Assembly (NCBI RefSeq): GCF_003945385.1
Contig: NZ_AP018920.1
Span: 3,906,001 to 3,970,000 of the forward strand
DNA length: 64,000 nt
Direction of reading: 5' to 3'
Source: Pseudonocardia autotrophica
Lineage (GTDB): Bacteria > Actinomycetota > Actinomycetes > Mycobacteriales > Pseudonocardiaceae
Below the pieces are notes generated by a model. That model was not told where the DNA came from. It did not search any database and worked only from the letters and a program-made list of their open reading frames with translations. The translations under genes were made by a program, and so were the position numbers. The first letter of the stretch is position 1; each line of letters opens with the position of its first letter. This document shows, piece by piece, positions 15,719 to 24,361 of this stretch.

Positions 15719-16267
15719 TCAGCCCTGCGGATCCGACGCGGCATCGCGCGCCCGAGCGGCCTGCTCGGCCTTCTCGGCCTTCTGCGCGCGCTCGGCGGCC
15801 TTGCGCAGCGCCGACACCGTCTGCCCGGACAACGCCTTCGACGCCACCGAATCACCGATCTGCCGCGGTGTCATGTGCCCACGCCCACTGGGCGCCAGGT
15901 ATTCCTGGCCGTCCCGCCCGGTCCGGTACTCCAGACCGGATGCGACCCGCTGGAACCGGGTCCGCCCGCCACGGCGGGCGCCCTCCCACTTCTCCACCCG
16001 CACGGCGAGCTCGCAGCAGGTGCAGACGAGACGGCGCAACAGCAGCCCGTCGTCGTCGACACCGGTGAAGTGGATGCCTGCCTGCCGGATGGTCGGGAAC
16101 AGATGCCTGCCCCGTTCCCGGCAGGCCAGCACCTCATCGGTCACCCGGTCCACGTAGAGGTCGACGTCCTCCTCGGACGCCTTGACCCAACCCGTGTCCT
16201 GCTGCTGCTCACCCTGGATGGACTTCGCGGACACCGACTCACCGGTGCCGCCCGAGGTCTCGGCCAA
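15719..16267 (-). CDS. Hypothetical protein with a central CxCC segment, co-transcribed with the Lsr2-like gene
   Basis: A 182-residue soluble protein of unknown function. The centre contains LLRRLVCTCCELAVRVEKWE (about residues 77-96), a cysteine cluster with only three cysteines, followed by a basic stretch (GARRGGRTRFQR) and GLEYRTGRDGQEYLAPSGRG. The C-terminus is a charged helix or coiled coil (VSALRKAAERAQKAEKAEQAARARD). The start is a TTG at 16267 preceded by a purine-rich GGGAGAAGGGG. It precedes the Lsr2-like gene by 19 bp. I do not recognise the family. The pairing with an Lsr2-like protein suggests a DNA-binding or regulatory partner. Confidence 0.6.
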   Translation of the reverse strand: MAETSGGTGESVSAKSIQGEQQQDTGWVKASEEDVDLYVDRVTDEVLACRERGRHLFPTIRQAGIHFTGVDDDGLLLRRLVCTCCELAVRVEKWEGARRGGRTRFQRVASGLEYRTGRDGQEYLAPSGRGHMTPRQIGDSVASKALSGQTVSALRKAAERAQKAEKAEQAARARDAASDPQG

Positions 16268-16285
16268 CCCCTTCTCCCTTCACCC

Positions 16286-16301
16286 GGATGCCGAGGCATC
16301 C
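16286..16301. promoter_or_regulatory. Inverted repeat in the leader of the Lsr2-like operon
   Basis: GGATGCC and GGCATCC are separated by two bases, 19 bp upstream of the TTG start at 16267. It could be an operator or a leader hairpin. The rest of the 250-bp gap (16268-16517) shows no gene I can support. Confidence 0.4.
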
Positions 16302-16517
16302 CGCAATCGTCGAACCGATCGCGGACCACCACCGCACCACACTCACCGACAACGACTGCCGAGCGGGATCGACGTTGCCACGCCGACCACCGTTCCGCCT
16401 GATCGGTGGGATTGTAGGAACACCGGTGTAACTCCGATCAAGGTGTCGTGAGTCCGGTCTCCACACGGCGCCGAACGGTGCCGCCGTCCGGGTGCATCGC
16501 GGGCCCGCCGCGTGGTG

Positions 16518-17519
16518 TCAGATGTCGAGCACCAGGCGCGGGCCGATGGACCGGGAGACACACACCATCATGACCTCACCGGCCGCGCGTTCGGCGTCGT
16601 CGAGCACCGTGTCGCGGTGGTCCGGATCACCTGCGAGCACGCCGGTCTCGCAGGTGCCGCAGACACCGTCGCGGCACGACGAGTTGACGATCACACCGCC
16701 GGCCTCCTCCAGCGCGTCGAGTACCGAGACCCCCGGCGGTACCCGCACCGTGATCCCGGAGGCGCGGCACTCCACATCGAACGCCGCGTCGGCGGCGGGA
16801 TCGGCAGCGGGCGCGGCGGTGAACCGTTCGACGTGCAGCGTCCCGGCTGTCGTGCCTGCCGTACCTGCTGTGCCTGCGGTCGTCGCGGTCATCGCGTCGA
16901 TCAGCCCGGCCGGGCCGCAGCAGTAGACGAGTGCGCCGGGCGGCGCACCGGCCACGACGGCATCCGGATCGAGCGGGCCGTGCTCGTCCTCCGGGTGCAG
17001 CCGGACCTGCGCGCCGTAGCGGGCCAGCTCACCGGCGAAGGCCATGGTGGTGCGCGAGCGGCCGCCGTAGTGCAGGGTCCAGCCGGCGCCCGCCCGGACG
17101 GCCGCGGCGACCATCGGGCGGATCGGGGTGATCCCGATCCCGCCGGCGACGAACACGTAGTGCGGTGCCGGGTGCAGCCGGAAGGCGTTGCGCGGTCCGC
17201 GCACGGGTACCCGGTCACCGGGGCGCAGGGCGTGCACGCGTCGTGATCCGCCGCCGCCGTCCGGGCGCAGCAGCACCGCGATCCACCAGCTCCGCGGATC
17301 GTCCGGGTCGCCGCACAGCGAGTACTGGCGCACCAGGTCCGGGCCGAGCAACAGATCGATGTGGGCGCCCGGCTCCCAGGCGGGCAGCGGGCCGCCACCG
17401 TCGGGCACCAGCTCGATCGCGACCACACCGTCGGCCACCGGGACGACGTCGCGGACCACGGTGCCGATGCTGCCCGCCGGCGCTTCGCCGATCCGCCCGG
17501 CCGCCTGCTGCACGGTCAA
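16518..17519 (-). CDS. PDR/VanB-family flavin and [2Fe-2S] oxidoreductase
   Basis: A 333-residue reductase with an N-terminal flavin barrel (ARQYSLCGD-like motif seen as VRQYSLCGDPDDPRSW), a nucleotide-binding domain (VAGGIGITPIRPM, then YCCGPAGLIDAM) and a C-terminal ferredoxin domain with CRDGVCGTC and a fourth Cys near the end (MMVCVSRS). A short TAGTAGTTAGT linker joins the last two domains. It is the last gene of a four- or five-gene leftward operon; its TTG start overlaps the stop of the ligase gene (TTGA). No Rieske oxygenase is present in this cluster, so the likely electron acceptor is the P450 encoded divergently at 23129, which has no ferredoxin of its own. Confidence 0.85.
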   Translation of the reverse strand: MTVQQAAGRIGEAPAGSIGTVVRDVVPVADGVVAIELVPDGGGPLPAWEPGAHIDLLLGPDLVRQYSLCGDPDDPRSWWIAVLLRPDGGGGSRRVHALRPGDRVPVRGPRNAFRLHPAPHYVFVAGGIGITPIRPMVAAAVRAGAGWTLHYGGRSRTTMAFAGELARYGAQVRLHPEDEHGPLDPDAVVAGAPPGALVYCCGPAGLIDAMTATTAGTAGTAGTTAGTLHVERFTAAPAADPAADAAFDVECRASGITVRVPPGVSVLDALEEAGGVIVNSSCRDGVCGTCETGVLAGDPDHRDTVLDDAERAAGEVMMVCVSRSIGPRLVLDI

Positions 17520-18943
17520 CGGGCATCCTCCGGCCGGGGACGCTCGTCGACCACCCGGCGGGCCTTGAACGTCGTCTCCGGCAGCGTGCCGGGCTCCAGC
17601 AGCCGGACCGGCACACCGATGTTGACGGCCCGGCGCAGCGCCGCCTCGGTCCGCGCCACGATGTCGGCCCGGAGCGCGTCGGCACCTGTCGGCGTGCCCG
17701 ACAGTGCCGCCGCGGCGTCCCGGCCGAGCTCGGCGAGCACGGTGATCTCGTCCAGTGCCCCGGGCCTGCTGACCCGGATCTGGAACTCCGGGCCGAGCTC
17801 GGGGACCGTCCGCAGGCCGGTCTCGATCGCCGAGGGATACACGTTCGCCCCGCGGATCACCAGCATGTCGTCCAGCCGGCCGAGCACGCCCTCCGGCAGT
17901 CGCGGCCACGTCCGCCCGCACGGGCAGGGTTCGGTGCTCAGGTAGCTCTCGTCGCCGGGCGCGAACCGGATCATCGGCTGGGACTCGCGCCAGAGGTGGG
18001 TGTAGACGAGCGCGCCGCGCTCACCGGCCGGGATCGGCGTGTTGAGGTCGCCGGTGGCGACGATCTCGGTGTGCACCTCGTCGGAGATCAGGTGCGTGCC
18101 GGTGCCGGCCGGGCAGCCGACGCTCGTCTGGAACGGGTACATCTCCGAGGTCGAGCCCGCGTCGATCACGGTCGCACCCCAGCCGTGCTCGATGATCCGG
18201 CGGGTCCCGGGCAGGGAGCCCCCGGGCTCGCCGCCGACCAGCAGTGTGCGGACACTGCCCGCGGCCAGATCGACGCCCATCCGCTCGGCGACCGAGAGCA
18301 GGTGCACCGCGTACGACGGCGTCGCGGTGAACACCGTGGAGCCCAGCCGGGTGATGAGCTCGATGTGCTTCTCCGACTCGGTCACGCCGAGCGGGAACAC
18401 GGTCGCGCCGATCCGCTCCAGCCCCTGCAGCACCCCCCAGCCGCCGAAGAACAGCCCGAACGGGAAGCCGACCTGGGCGATGTCGTCCGGCCGGATCCCC
18501 GCGCACCACTGGGCCATCGCGTGCACGTCGGCGGCCCGCTGCCAGTCGCGGTGCGAGACCGCGTACAGGGTGGGGGTCCCGGACGTGCCGGACGAGCCGT
18601 GGATCCGGGCGATCCCGCCGTCCGGTTCGCGCGGGGTGTAGCTGCCGAACGGCGGGTGCTCGGCCTGGTCGGCGACCAGCATCCGCTTGGTGATCACCGG
18701 AACCTTGGTGGTGAAGTCGGTGAGCGAGCGCACCTGGTCGGGATGGAAACCGTGCGCGTCGTAGTGCCTGCGGTAGAACGGCAGCTCGGCGTACACGTAG
18801 TGCAGCTGGTGCCGGATCCGCTCCAGGACCAGCCGTTCGCGTTCGGCGTGTGGCCTGGTCTCGCGTTCGGCGTCCCAGAAACGTGGGAAGCCGCGCGCGT
18901 CCAGCTCCTCGGCGCGCGCTGCGGACCCGGTCGCGGTGCTCAC
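17516..18943 (-). CDS. Phenylacetate-CoA ligase-like AMP-dependent acyl-CoA ligase (PaaK family)
   Basis: A 475-residue member of the PaaK/CapK branch of adenylate-forming enzymes. The phosphate-binding loop is RIHGSSGTSGTPTLYAVS (about 116-133). The A5-type motif is DAGSTSEMYPFQ and the hinge region GRLDDMLVIRGANVYPSAIE fits PaaK. It would convert an aromatic or terpenoid carboxylic acid to its CoA ester. Its GTG overlaps the SDR gene upstream by 4 bp and its stop overlaps the reductase, so it is tightly coupled in the operon. The substrate cannot be read directly; oxidation by the monooxygenases and dehydrogenases encoded around it probably supplies the acid. Confidence 0.85.
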   Translation of the reverse strand: MSTATGSAARAEELDARGFPRFWDAERETRPHAERERLVLERIRHQLHYVYAELPFYRRHYDAHGFHPDQVRSLTDFTTKVPVITKRMLVADQAEHPPFGSYTPREPDGGIARIHGSSGTSGTPTLYAVSHRDWQRAADVHAMAQWCAGIRPDDIAQVGFPFGLFFGGWGVLQGLERIGATVFPLGVTESEKHIELITRLGSTVFTATPSYAVHLLSVAERMGVDLAAGSVRTLLVGGEPGGSLPGTRRIIEHGWGATVIDAGSTSEMYPFQTSVGCPAGTGTHLISDEVHTEIVATGDLNTPIPAGERGALVYTHLWRESQPMIRFAPGDESYLSTEPCPCGRTWPRLPEGVLGRLDDMLVIRGANVYPSAIETGLRTVPELGPEFQIRVSRPGALDEITVLAELGRDAAAALSGTPTGADALRADIVARTEAALRRAVNIGVPVRLLEPGTLPETTFKARRVVDERPRPEDAR

Positions 18944-19755
18944 GGGCGGCTCACCAGTCCCTGTGCCTCGGCGACGTCCCAGTAGGAGTGCAGCCCGCGG
19001 ACGTGCTGGCCGCCGTCCACCGGCAGGAAGTGCCCGGTGATGCGTCCGGCGGCGGGTGACATCAGGAACAGGGCGACGTCGGCGATGTCCTGCGCCTCCT
19101 GGTGCCGGGGCGGCGCGATGAGCGTCCGGTCCAGGAACTCCTGCCCGATCCGGCCGACCGTGAACCCGGCGCCGAGTGGGGTGTTCACCGTGCCCGGCCC
19201 GATCGCGTTCGCCCGGATCCGGTGCCGGCCGAGCTCACCGGCGGTGACCTGGGTGAACTGGGCGACCCCCGCCTTCGCGGCGCAGTAGTGGCCGAGACCG
19301 TCGGTGGCGGCGACCGCGTTCAGCGAGGAGATGTTGACGATGCTGCCGCCCTCGTCCGCCTCGATCGCCTGCCGGGCGAACGCCCTGGTGGCCAGGAAGG
19401 TGCCCTTGAGCAGGGTGCCGACGATCAGGTCCCAGTCCTCCTCGGAGCAGTCCCGGATCAGCGACAGCGAGGCGGTGCCCGCGTTGTTGACGAGGTGGTG
19501 GACGGTGCCGAAACGCTGCGCGGCGAGCGCGAAGGCGGCGTCGACGTCGGCCGAGACCGCCACCGAGCCCTCGTGCCAGGCGAGCCGGTCGCCGCCGTCG
19601 AGCTCCGCGTCGGCCGCCGCGATGTTCTCCGCCGACAGCTCCAGCACCACGACGTTCGCGCCGCGCGCGAGCAGCGCCGCCGTGATCGCCTTCCCGATGC
19701 CGCTGCCGCCCCCGGTGACCAGTGCGGTCCGGCCGGCAACTCCGTCGTCGCTCAT
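18940..19755 (-). CDS. SDR family oxidoreductase
   Basis: A 271-residue short-chain dehydrogenase. The NAD(P) loop is TGGGSGIG (about 14-21), the NNAG motif is present, and the catalytic residues are Ser in NISSLN and Tyr/Lys in YCAAK (about 162-166). The length and the NNAG/YxxxK spacing are those of classical SDRs that oxidise secondary alcohols. The ATG at 19755 has GGAGAG nine bases upstream. It is in the same leftward operon as a second SDR encoded 72 bp upstream, and is followed by the PaaK-like ligase with a 4-bp overlap. It probably carries out an alcohol-to-ketone step in the catabolic route. Confidence 0.85.
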   Translation of the reverse strand: MSDDGVAGRTALVTGGGSGIGKAITAALLARGANVVVLELSAENIAAADAELDGGDRLAWHEGSVAVSADVDAAFALAAQRFGTVHHLVNNAGTASLSLIRDCSEEDWDLIVGTLLKGTFLATRAFARQAIEADEGGSIVNISSLNAVAATDGLGHYCAAKAGVAQFTQVTAGELGRHRIRANAIGPGTVNTPLGAGFTVGRIGQEFLDRTLIAPPRHQEAQDIADVALFLMSPAAGRITGHFLPVDGGQHVRGLHSYWDVAEAQGLVSRP

Positions 19756-19827
19756 GTAGCTCTCCTCGTGTGGTCGGTGCAGATGCCCGGCCGGGCGGGC
19801 TCGGCGGTCCCGCCCGGCCGGGAGCCC

Positions 19828-20589
19828 TCAGCCTGCGCTGCCCTTGGTGTTCCAGCCACCGTCCACCGGGAGGATCTCGCCGGTGCAGAAGCTCGCGTCG
19901 TCGGACAGCAGGAACGCCGCCGCGGCCGCGATGTCGGCGGGTGTGCCGAGCCGCGGGATCAGGTGCGCGTCGGTGAAGTTGGCCCGCATCTCGTCGGTGA
20001 TGCCGGCCAGGATCGGGGTGTCGATCGTGCCCGGGCAGATGCAGTTGACCCGGATCCCGCGCGGGCTGTACTCCATCGCGACCTGCTGGGTCAGGCTGAC
20101 GACGCCGCCCTTCGCCGCGGAGTACGCGGCGAGGTTCTCCAGCCCCTTGAGCGCGGCCATCGACGCGATGTTCACGATCGCACCGCCGCCGCCGAGCATC
20201 CGCGGGATGACCGCCTGCATGCCCAGCCAGACGCCCTTCAGGTCGGTGTCGACGACGTGGTTCCAGCCCGCCTCGGTCAGCTCGACGACGTTGTCCGGGC
20301 CGATCGTGTTGGTCACCCCGGCGACGTTGCCGAGCACGTCGACCCCGCCGAAGCCACCGACCGCCTCGTCGACCAGGCGCTTCCAGTCACCGGGCCGGCG
20401 CACGTCCATCACGACGTGCGCGGCCCGCCCGCCGTCGGCGACGATCCGCCGTGCGGTGGAGTCGTCGTCCTGCAGGTCACCGATGACGACCGCGGCCCCC
20501 TCGGCCGCCAGCCGCAGTGCGATGCCCTGACCGATCCCCTGCACGCCGCCGGTGACGACGGCGACCCGCCCCTCGAACCTGCTCACCAC
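19828..20589 (-). CDS. SDR family NAD(P)-dependent oxidoreductase
   Basis: A 253-residue classical SDR with TGGVQGIG as the cofactor loop, NVAG in place of NNAG, Ser in NIASMA and the catalytic YSAAKGG (about 151-157). An acidic residue at the end of the second strand (VIGDLQDDD) suggests NAD rather than NADP. Two GTG codons (20589 and 20586) are possible starts. It lies 3 bp downstream of the luciferase-like monooxygenase gene, so the two are probably translated together. Like its neighbour it probably oxidises a ring or side-chain alcohol. Confidence 0.85.
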   Translation of the reverse strand: MVSRFEGRVAVVTGGVQGIGQGIALRLAAEGAAVVIGDLQDDDSTARRIVADGGRAAHVVMDVRRPGDWKRLVDEAVGGFGGVDVLGNVAGVTNTIGPDNVVELTEAGWNHVVDTDLKGVWLGMQAVIPRMLGGGGAIVNIASMAALKGLENLAAYSAAKGGVVSLTQQVAMEYSPRGIRVNCICPGTIDTPILAGITDEMRANFTDAHLIPRLGTPADIAAAAAFLLSDDASFCTGEILPVDGGWNTKGSAG

Positions 20590-20592
20590 GGC

Positions 20593-21702
20593 TCAGCCCC
20601 GCCCGAGTGCGACGTCGGCGAGCCGGTTGCGGCGCGCCATGTTCTCCCGCGGGGTGAACTGCGGCATCACGTAGCGGGCGAACAGCTCCAGCGAGCGGTT
20701 CCATCGGTCGGTGGTCACCCAGTCCCGGGCGTTGATCAGGAAGGTGCCGAAGCCGCCGGTGCCCTCCTCCAGCTCACGCAGCTGACGGATGCAGTCCTCC
20801 GGACTGCCGATGATCCAGGGGATCTCCTCGACCATCCACTCGAAGGTGAGGTCGGCGTCGTCCATCCCGTCGCCCTTCTTCATCAGGGCGCCGAGGCCGA
20901 GGCCGAGCAGGTACTCGTAGGAGCGCTTGACGCCCTCGCGGATCTCGTTCATCGCCTGGTTGCGGCTGTCGGAGACGTAGACCTCGCGGCTGACCCGCCA
21001 GTTCCGGCGGGCGACCGCCGGATCGAGCCCGGCCGACTCGGCCGCACCGACCAGCGCGGCGGCGTGCGCCTGCAGGTCCGGGGCGTTCTCGTAGCCACGG
21101 TTGTCGGTCGGTGCGAAGTACACCGACAGCGCCTTCCAGCCCTTGGACCCGCAGCGGGCGTAGTTGTGCGTCCCGGTCAGGCCGGCCACCGCGAACGGCG
21201 GCACCTCCTGGTACGGGCCGACCTGGAGCTGGCGGTTCTCGTACTTCCAGTAGACGCCCTCGTAGTTCACCGGGTCGTCGGAGGTGAGCAGCTGCTCGAT
21301 GATCTCCAGCGCCTCGCTGGTGCGCGGGGCCGCCTCCGCCCGCTCCAGCCCGAACAGTGCCTGGTCGGTCGGCAGACCGCCGCCGCCGAACCCGTACTCG
21401 AGCCGGCCGTGGGTCAGATGGTCGAGGAACGCGAGCCGCTCGGCGACCTGGAACGGGTCCTGGTAGGGCAGGTTCACCACCCCGGTGCCGAGCCGGATCC
21501 GGCTGGTGACCGCGGACGCCTTCGCGATCATGAACTCGGGGACCGGCACGTTCTCGAAGCCGCCGGTGTGGTGCTCGCCGATCCAGTACTCGGAGAAGCC
21601 GAGCTTCTCCGCCAGGACGATGTCGTCGATGTCGCGGTCGTAGGACAGCGTCCAGTTCTCGATCGGGGGGTGCTCGGGCATGGCGAACAGGCCGAACTGC
21701 AT
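20593..21702 (-). CDS. LLM class flavin-dependent monooxygenase (luciferase-like)
   Basis: A 369-residue bacterial-luciferase-family enzyme. The N-terminus (MQFGLFAMPEHPPIENWTLS) and the segments WIGEHHTGGFENVPVPEF, RIRLGTGVVNLPYQDP and GRLEYGFGGGGLPTDQALFG are typical of FMN-dependent monooxygenases rather than F420 enzymes, and resemble the type that acts on terpenes such as limonene or on other alicyclic compounds. It would use FMNH2 supplied by a separate flavin reductase. The ATG at 21702 has AGGAGG nine bases upstream. It is the first gene of the leftward operon, with one of two 17-bp inverted sites 61 bp upstream. The substrate is unknown. Confidence 0.82.
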   Translation of the reverse strand: MQFGLFAMPEHPPIENWTLSYDRDIDDIVLAEKLGFSEYWIGEHHTGGFENVPVPEFMIAKASAVTSRIRLGTGVVNLPYQDPFQVAERLAFLDHLTHGRLEYGFGGGGLPTDQALFGLERAEAAPRTSEALEIIEQLLTSDDPVNYEGVYWKYENRQLQVGPYQEVPPFAVAGLTGTHNYARCGSKGWKALSVYFAPTDNRGYENAPDLQAHAAALVGAAESAGLDPAVARRNWRVSREVYVSDSRNQAMNEIREGVKRSYEYLLGLGLGALMKKGDGMDDADLTFEWMVEEIPWIIGSPEDCIRQLRELEEGTGGFGTFLINARDWVTTDRWNRSLELFARYVMPQFTPRENMARRNRLADVALGRG

Positions 21703-21762
21703 CGGTCGGATCCTCCTGGCTCGTGGGGTGGGAGCAGAACCACCCGCTCGGTCCGACGTTGG

Positions 21763-21895
21763 CAAACCGTGGGTAGTTATCGCTGTCGGCGTACAGTGAC
21801 CTGCTTCACCGTCCATGTCAAGATTCGCGCCTCCGACTGCCGAGAACCAGCAGGAACGCGAGACGGTCGGGAGTTGATTAACTACCGATGGTTTG
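21763..21895. promoter_or_regulatory. Divergent promoter with two inverted 17-bp sites
   Basis: The sequence CAAACC-GTG-GGTAGTTA at 21763-21779 recurs on the opposite strand at 21879-21895 as CAAACC-ATC-GGTAGTTA, so 14 of 17 bases match in inverted orientation. The sites face each other, 61 bp from the luciferase-like gene start and 106 bp from the thiolase start. They are also AT-richer than the surroundings. This is the shared control region of the two operons. The regulator that binds it is not encoded in the adjoining genes. Confidence 0.65.
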
Positions 21896-22001
21896 TTTAC
21901 ATCCTGATCGAGACCACCCCCTGCAACGTCCACGGAGGCCCCGTGCCCGCCCCACCGCTCCCCCGCCCCGCACCGGCGGCCCACCGTGGCCGGGTGACGC
22001 C

Positions 22002-23132
22002 GTGACCGGGCGGGTCGCCGTGCTCGGTGTCGGCACCTCGCACTTCGGCCGCCAGCCCGAGCACGATCTCGTCACGCTCGCGCACGCCGCGGTCACCGAG
22101 GCGCTCGCCGACGCCGGCGACACCCGGATCGACGCCGTCTGGGCGGGCACCGTGTTCGGCCCACCGGGCGTGACCCAGCGGGTGCTGCGCGCCTGCGGGA
22201 TCACCGGAATCCCGGTGATCACCGTGGAGAACGCCTGCGCCAGCGGGACCACCGCGTTCGTCGAGGCGCACGAGGCGATCCGGACCGGGCGCTACGGCCG
22301 GGTGCTCGCGCTCGGCCTGGAGCACATGAGCAGCGCGTTCTCCGGTGCGATCACCCCCGAGCCCACCGATCCCGAGCAGCGCAGCGGGCTCGCGCTGCCC
22401 GCGCTCTACGCCATGGGTGCGGCCCGCTACCTGCACGACGGCCTGGTCACCGCCGAACAGCTGGCCGCGGTGTCGGTGAAGAACCACGCGCACGCCCTGC
22501 ACAACCCGCGCGCCCAGTACTCCGGCCGCTACACCGTCGCCGAGGTGCTCGGGTCGCGGATGATCGCCGATCCGCTCACCGTGCTGCAGTGCTGCCCGAC
22601 CTCCGACGGGGCGGCCGCCGCCGTGCTCGGCGCGGCCGGCCCGGAACCGGCGGTCACCGTGCGGGGGATCGCGCTGCGCAGCGGCGCCCCGTGGGACGAC
22701 CGCTCACCACACGTCTGGGGGCACGACGTCGTCCGCGACACCGCGGCGGACGCGCTCGCCGCAGCCGGGCTGGACTCGGTGCACGATCTCGACGTGGTGG
22801 AGGTGCACGACGCGTTCACCATCGGCGAGATCGTCACCACCGAGGCGCTCGGCATCGCCGCGCCCGGCGACGGCGGCCGGCTGGCCGCCGACGGCAGCAC
22901 CGCGCTCGGCGGCGTGCTGCCGGTGAACCCATCGGGCGGACTGCTCTCCAGGGGACATCCGCTGGGCGCGACCGGCCTCGCGCAGGTCGCCGAGATCGTG
23001 TGGCAGCTCCGCGGCCTGGCGAACGGCCGTCAGGTCGACGGCGCCCGCCTCGGCCTGGTCGAGACGATGGGCGGCGGGGTGTCCGTGCTGGACGGGAACG
23101 CCTGCGCCGTCGCCGTGCTGGAGGCACCATGA
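22002..23132 (+). CDS. Thiolase family protein (SCP-x-like acyl-CoA thiolase)
   Basis: A 376-residue thiolase-fold enzyme. The nucleophilic Cys is in VENACASGTTAF (about residue 83), and the C-terminal His motif is NPSGG...RGHPLGATG (about 310-325). VEVHDAFT supplies the other conserved His. It lacks the DUF35 partner often found beside SCP-x-like thiolases. It would cleave a beta-ketoacyl-CoA at the end of side-chain or ring degradation. The GTG at 22002 is the only start at the edge of homology; no good Shine-Dalgarno sequence is seen. It overlaps the P450 gene by 4 bp (ATGA). Confidence 0.82.
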   Translation: MTGRVAVLGVGTSHFGRQPEHDLVTLAHAAVTEALADAGDTRIDAVWAGTVFGPPGVTQRVLRACGITGIPVITVENACASGTTAFVEAHEAIRTGRYGRVLALGLEHMSSAFSGAITPEPTDPEQRSGLALPALYAMGAARYLHDGLVTAEQLAAVSVKNHAHALHNPRAQYSGRYTVAEVLGSRMIADPLTVLQCCPTSDGAAAAVLGAAGPEPAVTVRGIALRSGAPWDDRSPHVWGHDVVRDTAADALAAAGLDSVHDLDVVEVHDAFTIGEIVTTEALGIAAPGDGGRLAADGSTALGGVLPVNPSGGLLSRGHPLGATGLAQVAEIVWQLRGLANGRQVDGARLGLVETMGGGVSVLDGNACAVAVLEAP

Positions 23133-24361
23133 CCCCGACCGCCGCCGACGTCACCGGCGCCGACCTGCTCTCCCCCGAGGCGGTCGCCGATCCCTATCCG
23201 CTGCTCGCCGCGATGCGCGAGCACGATCCCGTGCACTGGAGCGAGCGCTTCCGGTCGTGGTTCGTGACCCGTTTCGACGACGTCACCACCGCGCTGCGCG
23301 ATCCCCGGTTCTCCTCCGACCGGATCACCCCCTACCGGAAGGCGAAGCTCGACGGCCCGGACGCCGATCCGGCACTGCGGGCCGCGTTCGGTGTCCTCGG
23401 CGAGTGGATGGTGTTCAAGGATCCTCCCGACCACACCCGGTTGCGCCGGTTGCTCAGCCGCAGCTTCACCCCGCGCGCGGTCGGCCGGATCGCCCCGCGG
23501 ATCACCGAGCTCGTCGACGAGCTGCTCGACGCCGCACCGCCCGGTGAGCTCGATGTGGTCCGGGATCTCGCCTATCCGCTCACCGCGTCGGTGATCGCCG
23601 AGATGCTCGGCGTGCCGCGGGCCGACCAGGAGCGGTTCAAGGACTGGTCCGACCGGATCACCGGCCTGGTGTTCGGCGGCCTGTCCGACTCCGACCGGCA
23701 CCGCAGCGGCGCCGAGGGGATGGGTGAGCTCACCGGATACCTGACCGAGCTGGTCGCCCGCCGCGAGCGGGAGCCGGCCGACGACCTGCTGACCGGGCTG
23801 ATCACCGCCCGCGACGAGCAGGACGCCCTGACCCACGACGAGGTCATCGCGACCGGCGTGCTGCTGCTGTTCGCCGGCCACGAGACCACCACGAACCTGA
23901 TCGGCTGCGGGGTGCGGGCGATGCTCGCCCACCCCGATCAGGCCGCCCGGCTCGCCGCCGATCCCGGGCTGGTCAACGGGGCCGTGGAGGAGATGCTGCG
24001 CTTCGACGGCCCGGCCAAGACCGTGGTTCGGCTGATGGCCGAGGACGTCGAGCTGCGCGGCCGGGTGCTGCGCCGCGGCCAGCGGGTCTTCCTCAGCCCG
24101 TCGTCGGCGAACCGGGATCCGGCGGCGTTCGACGATCCCGACACCTTCGACATCACCCGCAGGCAGGGCCGCCAGCTCGGCTTCGGGGTCGGGATGCACT
24201 ACTGCCTGGGCGCTCCACTTGCCCGGCTGGAGACGGCGATCGCGGTCCCCCGGATCCTGGAGCGGCTGCCGGGTGCGGTCCCGGCGGGCGAACCGCACTG
24301 GGCGCCGGTGCTGCTCTCTCGCGGCATGGAGCGCTACCCCCTGCGCACGGGCACCGGATGA
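23129..24361 (+). CDS. Cytochrome P450
   Basis: A 410-residue soluble bacterial P450. All signatures are present: I-helix LLLFAGHETTTNL (about 248-260), the K-helix ExxR in EEMLRFDGP, the RDPAAFDDPDTFD segment, and the heme-binding loop FGVGMHYCLGAPLAR with its Cys thiolate (about residue 358). The Thr pair in the I-helix needed for oxygen activation is intact. It overlaps the thiolase stop (ATGA) and the SDR start. No ferredoxin gene is next to it, so electrons probably come from the [2Fe-2S] reductase encoded in the facing operon. It probably hydroxylates the substrate of this catabolic cluster. Confidence 0.92.
   Translation: MTPTAADVTGADLLSPEAVADPYPLLAAMREHDPVHWSERFRSWFVTRFDDVTTALRDPRFSSDRITPYRKAKLDGPDADPALRAAFGVLGEWMVFKDPPDHTRLRRLLSRSFTPRAVGRIAPRITELVDELLDAAPPGELDVVRDLAYPLTASVIAEMLGVPRADQERFKDWSDRITGLVFGGLSDSDRHRSGAEGMGELTGYLTELVARREREPADDLLTGLITARDEQDALTHDEVIATGVLLLFAGHETTTNLIGCGVRAMLAHPDQAARLAADPGLVNGAVEEMLRFDGPAKTVVRLMAEDVELRGRVLRRGQRVFLSPSSANRDPAAFDDPDTFDITRRQGRQLGFGVGMHYCLGAPLARLETAIAVPRILERLPGAVPAGEPHWAPVLLSRGMERYPLRTGTG

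Noticed and set aside
16380..16480. tRNA-like signal: the antisense frame reads GDRTHD, a string often seen when tRNA genes are translated, and GGTGTCGTGAGTCC looks like a T-arm
   Set aside because: The loop TCGTGAG does not fit the T-loop consensus and I could not fold a cloverleaf with acceptor, D and anticodon arms.
19102..22005. 967-codon plus-strand frame
   Set aside because: It is antisense to two SDR genes and the luciferase-like gene, which have full conserved motifs and ribosome binding sites.
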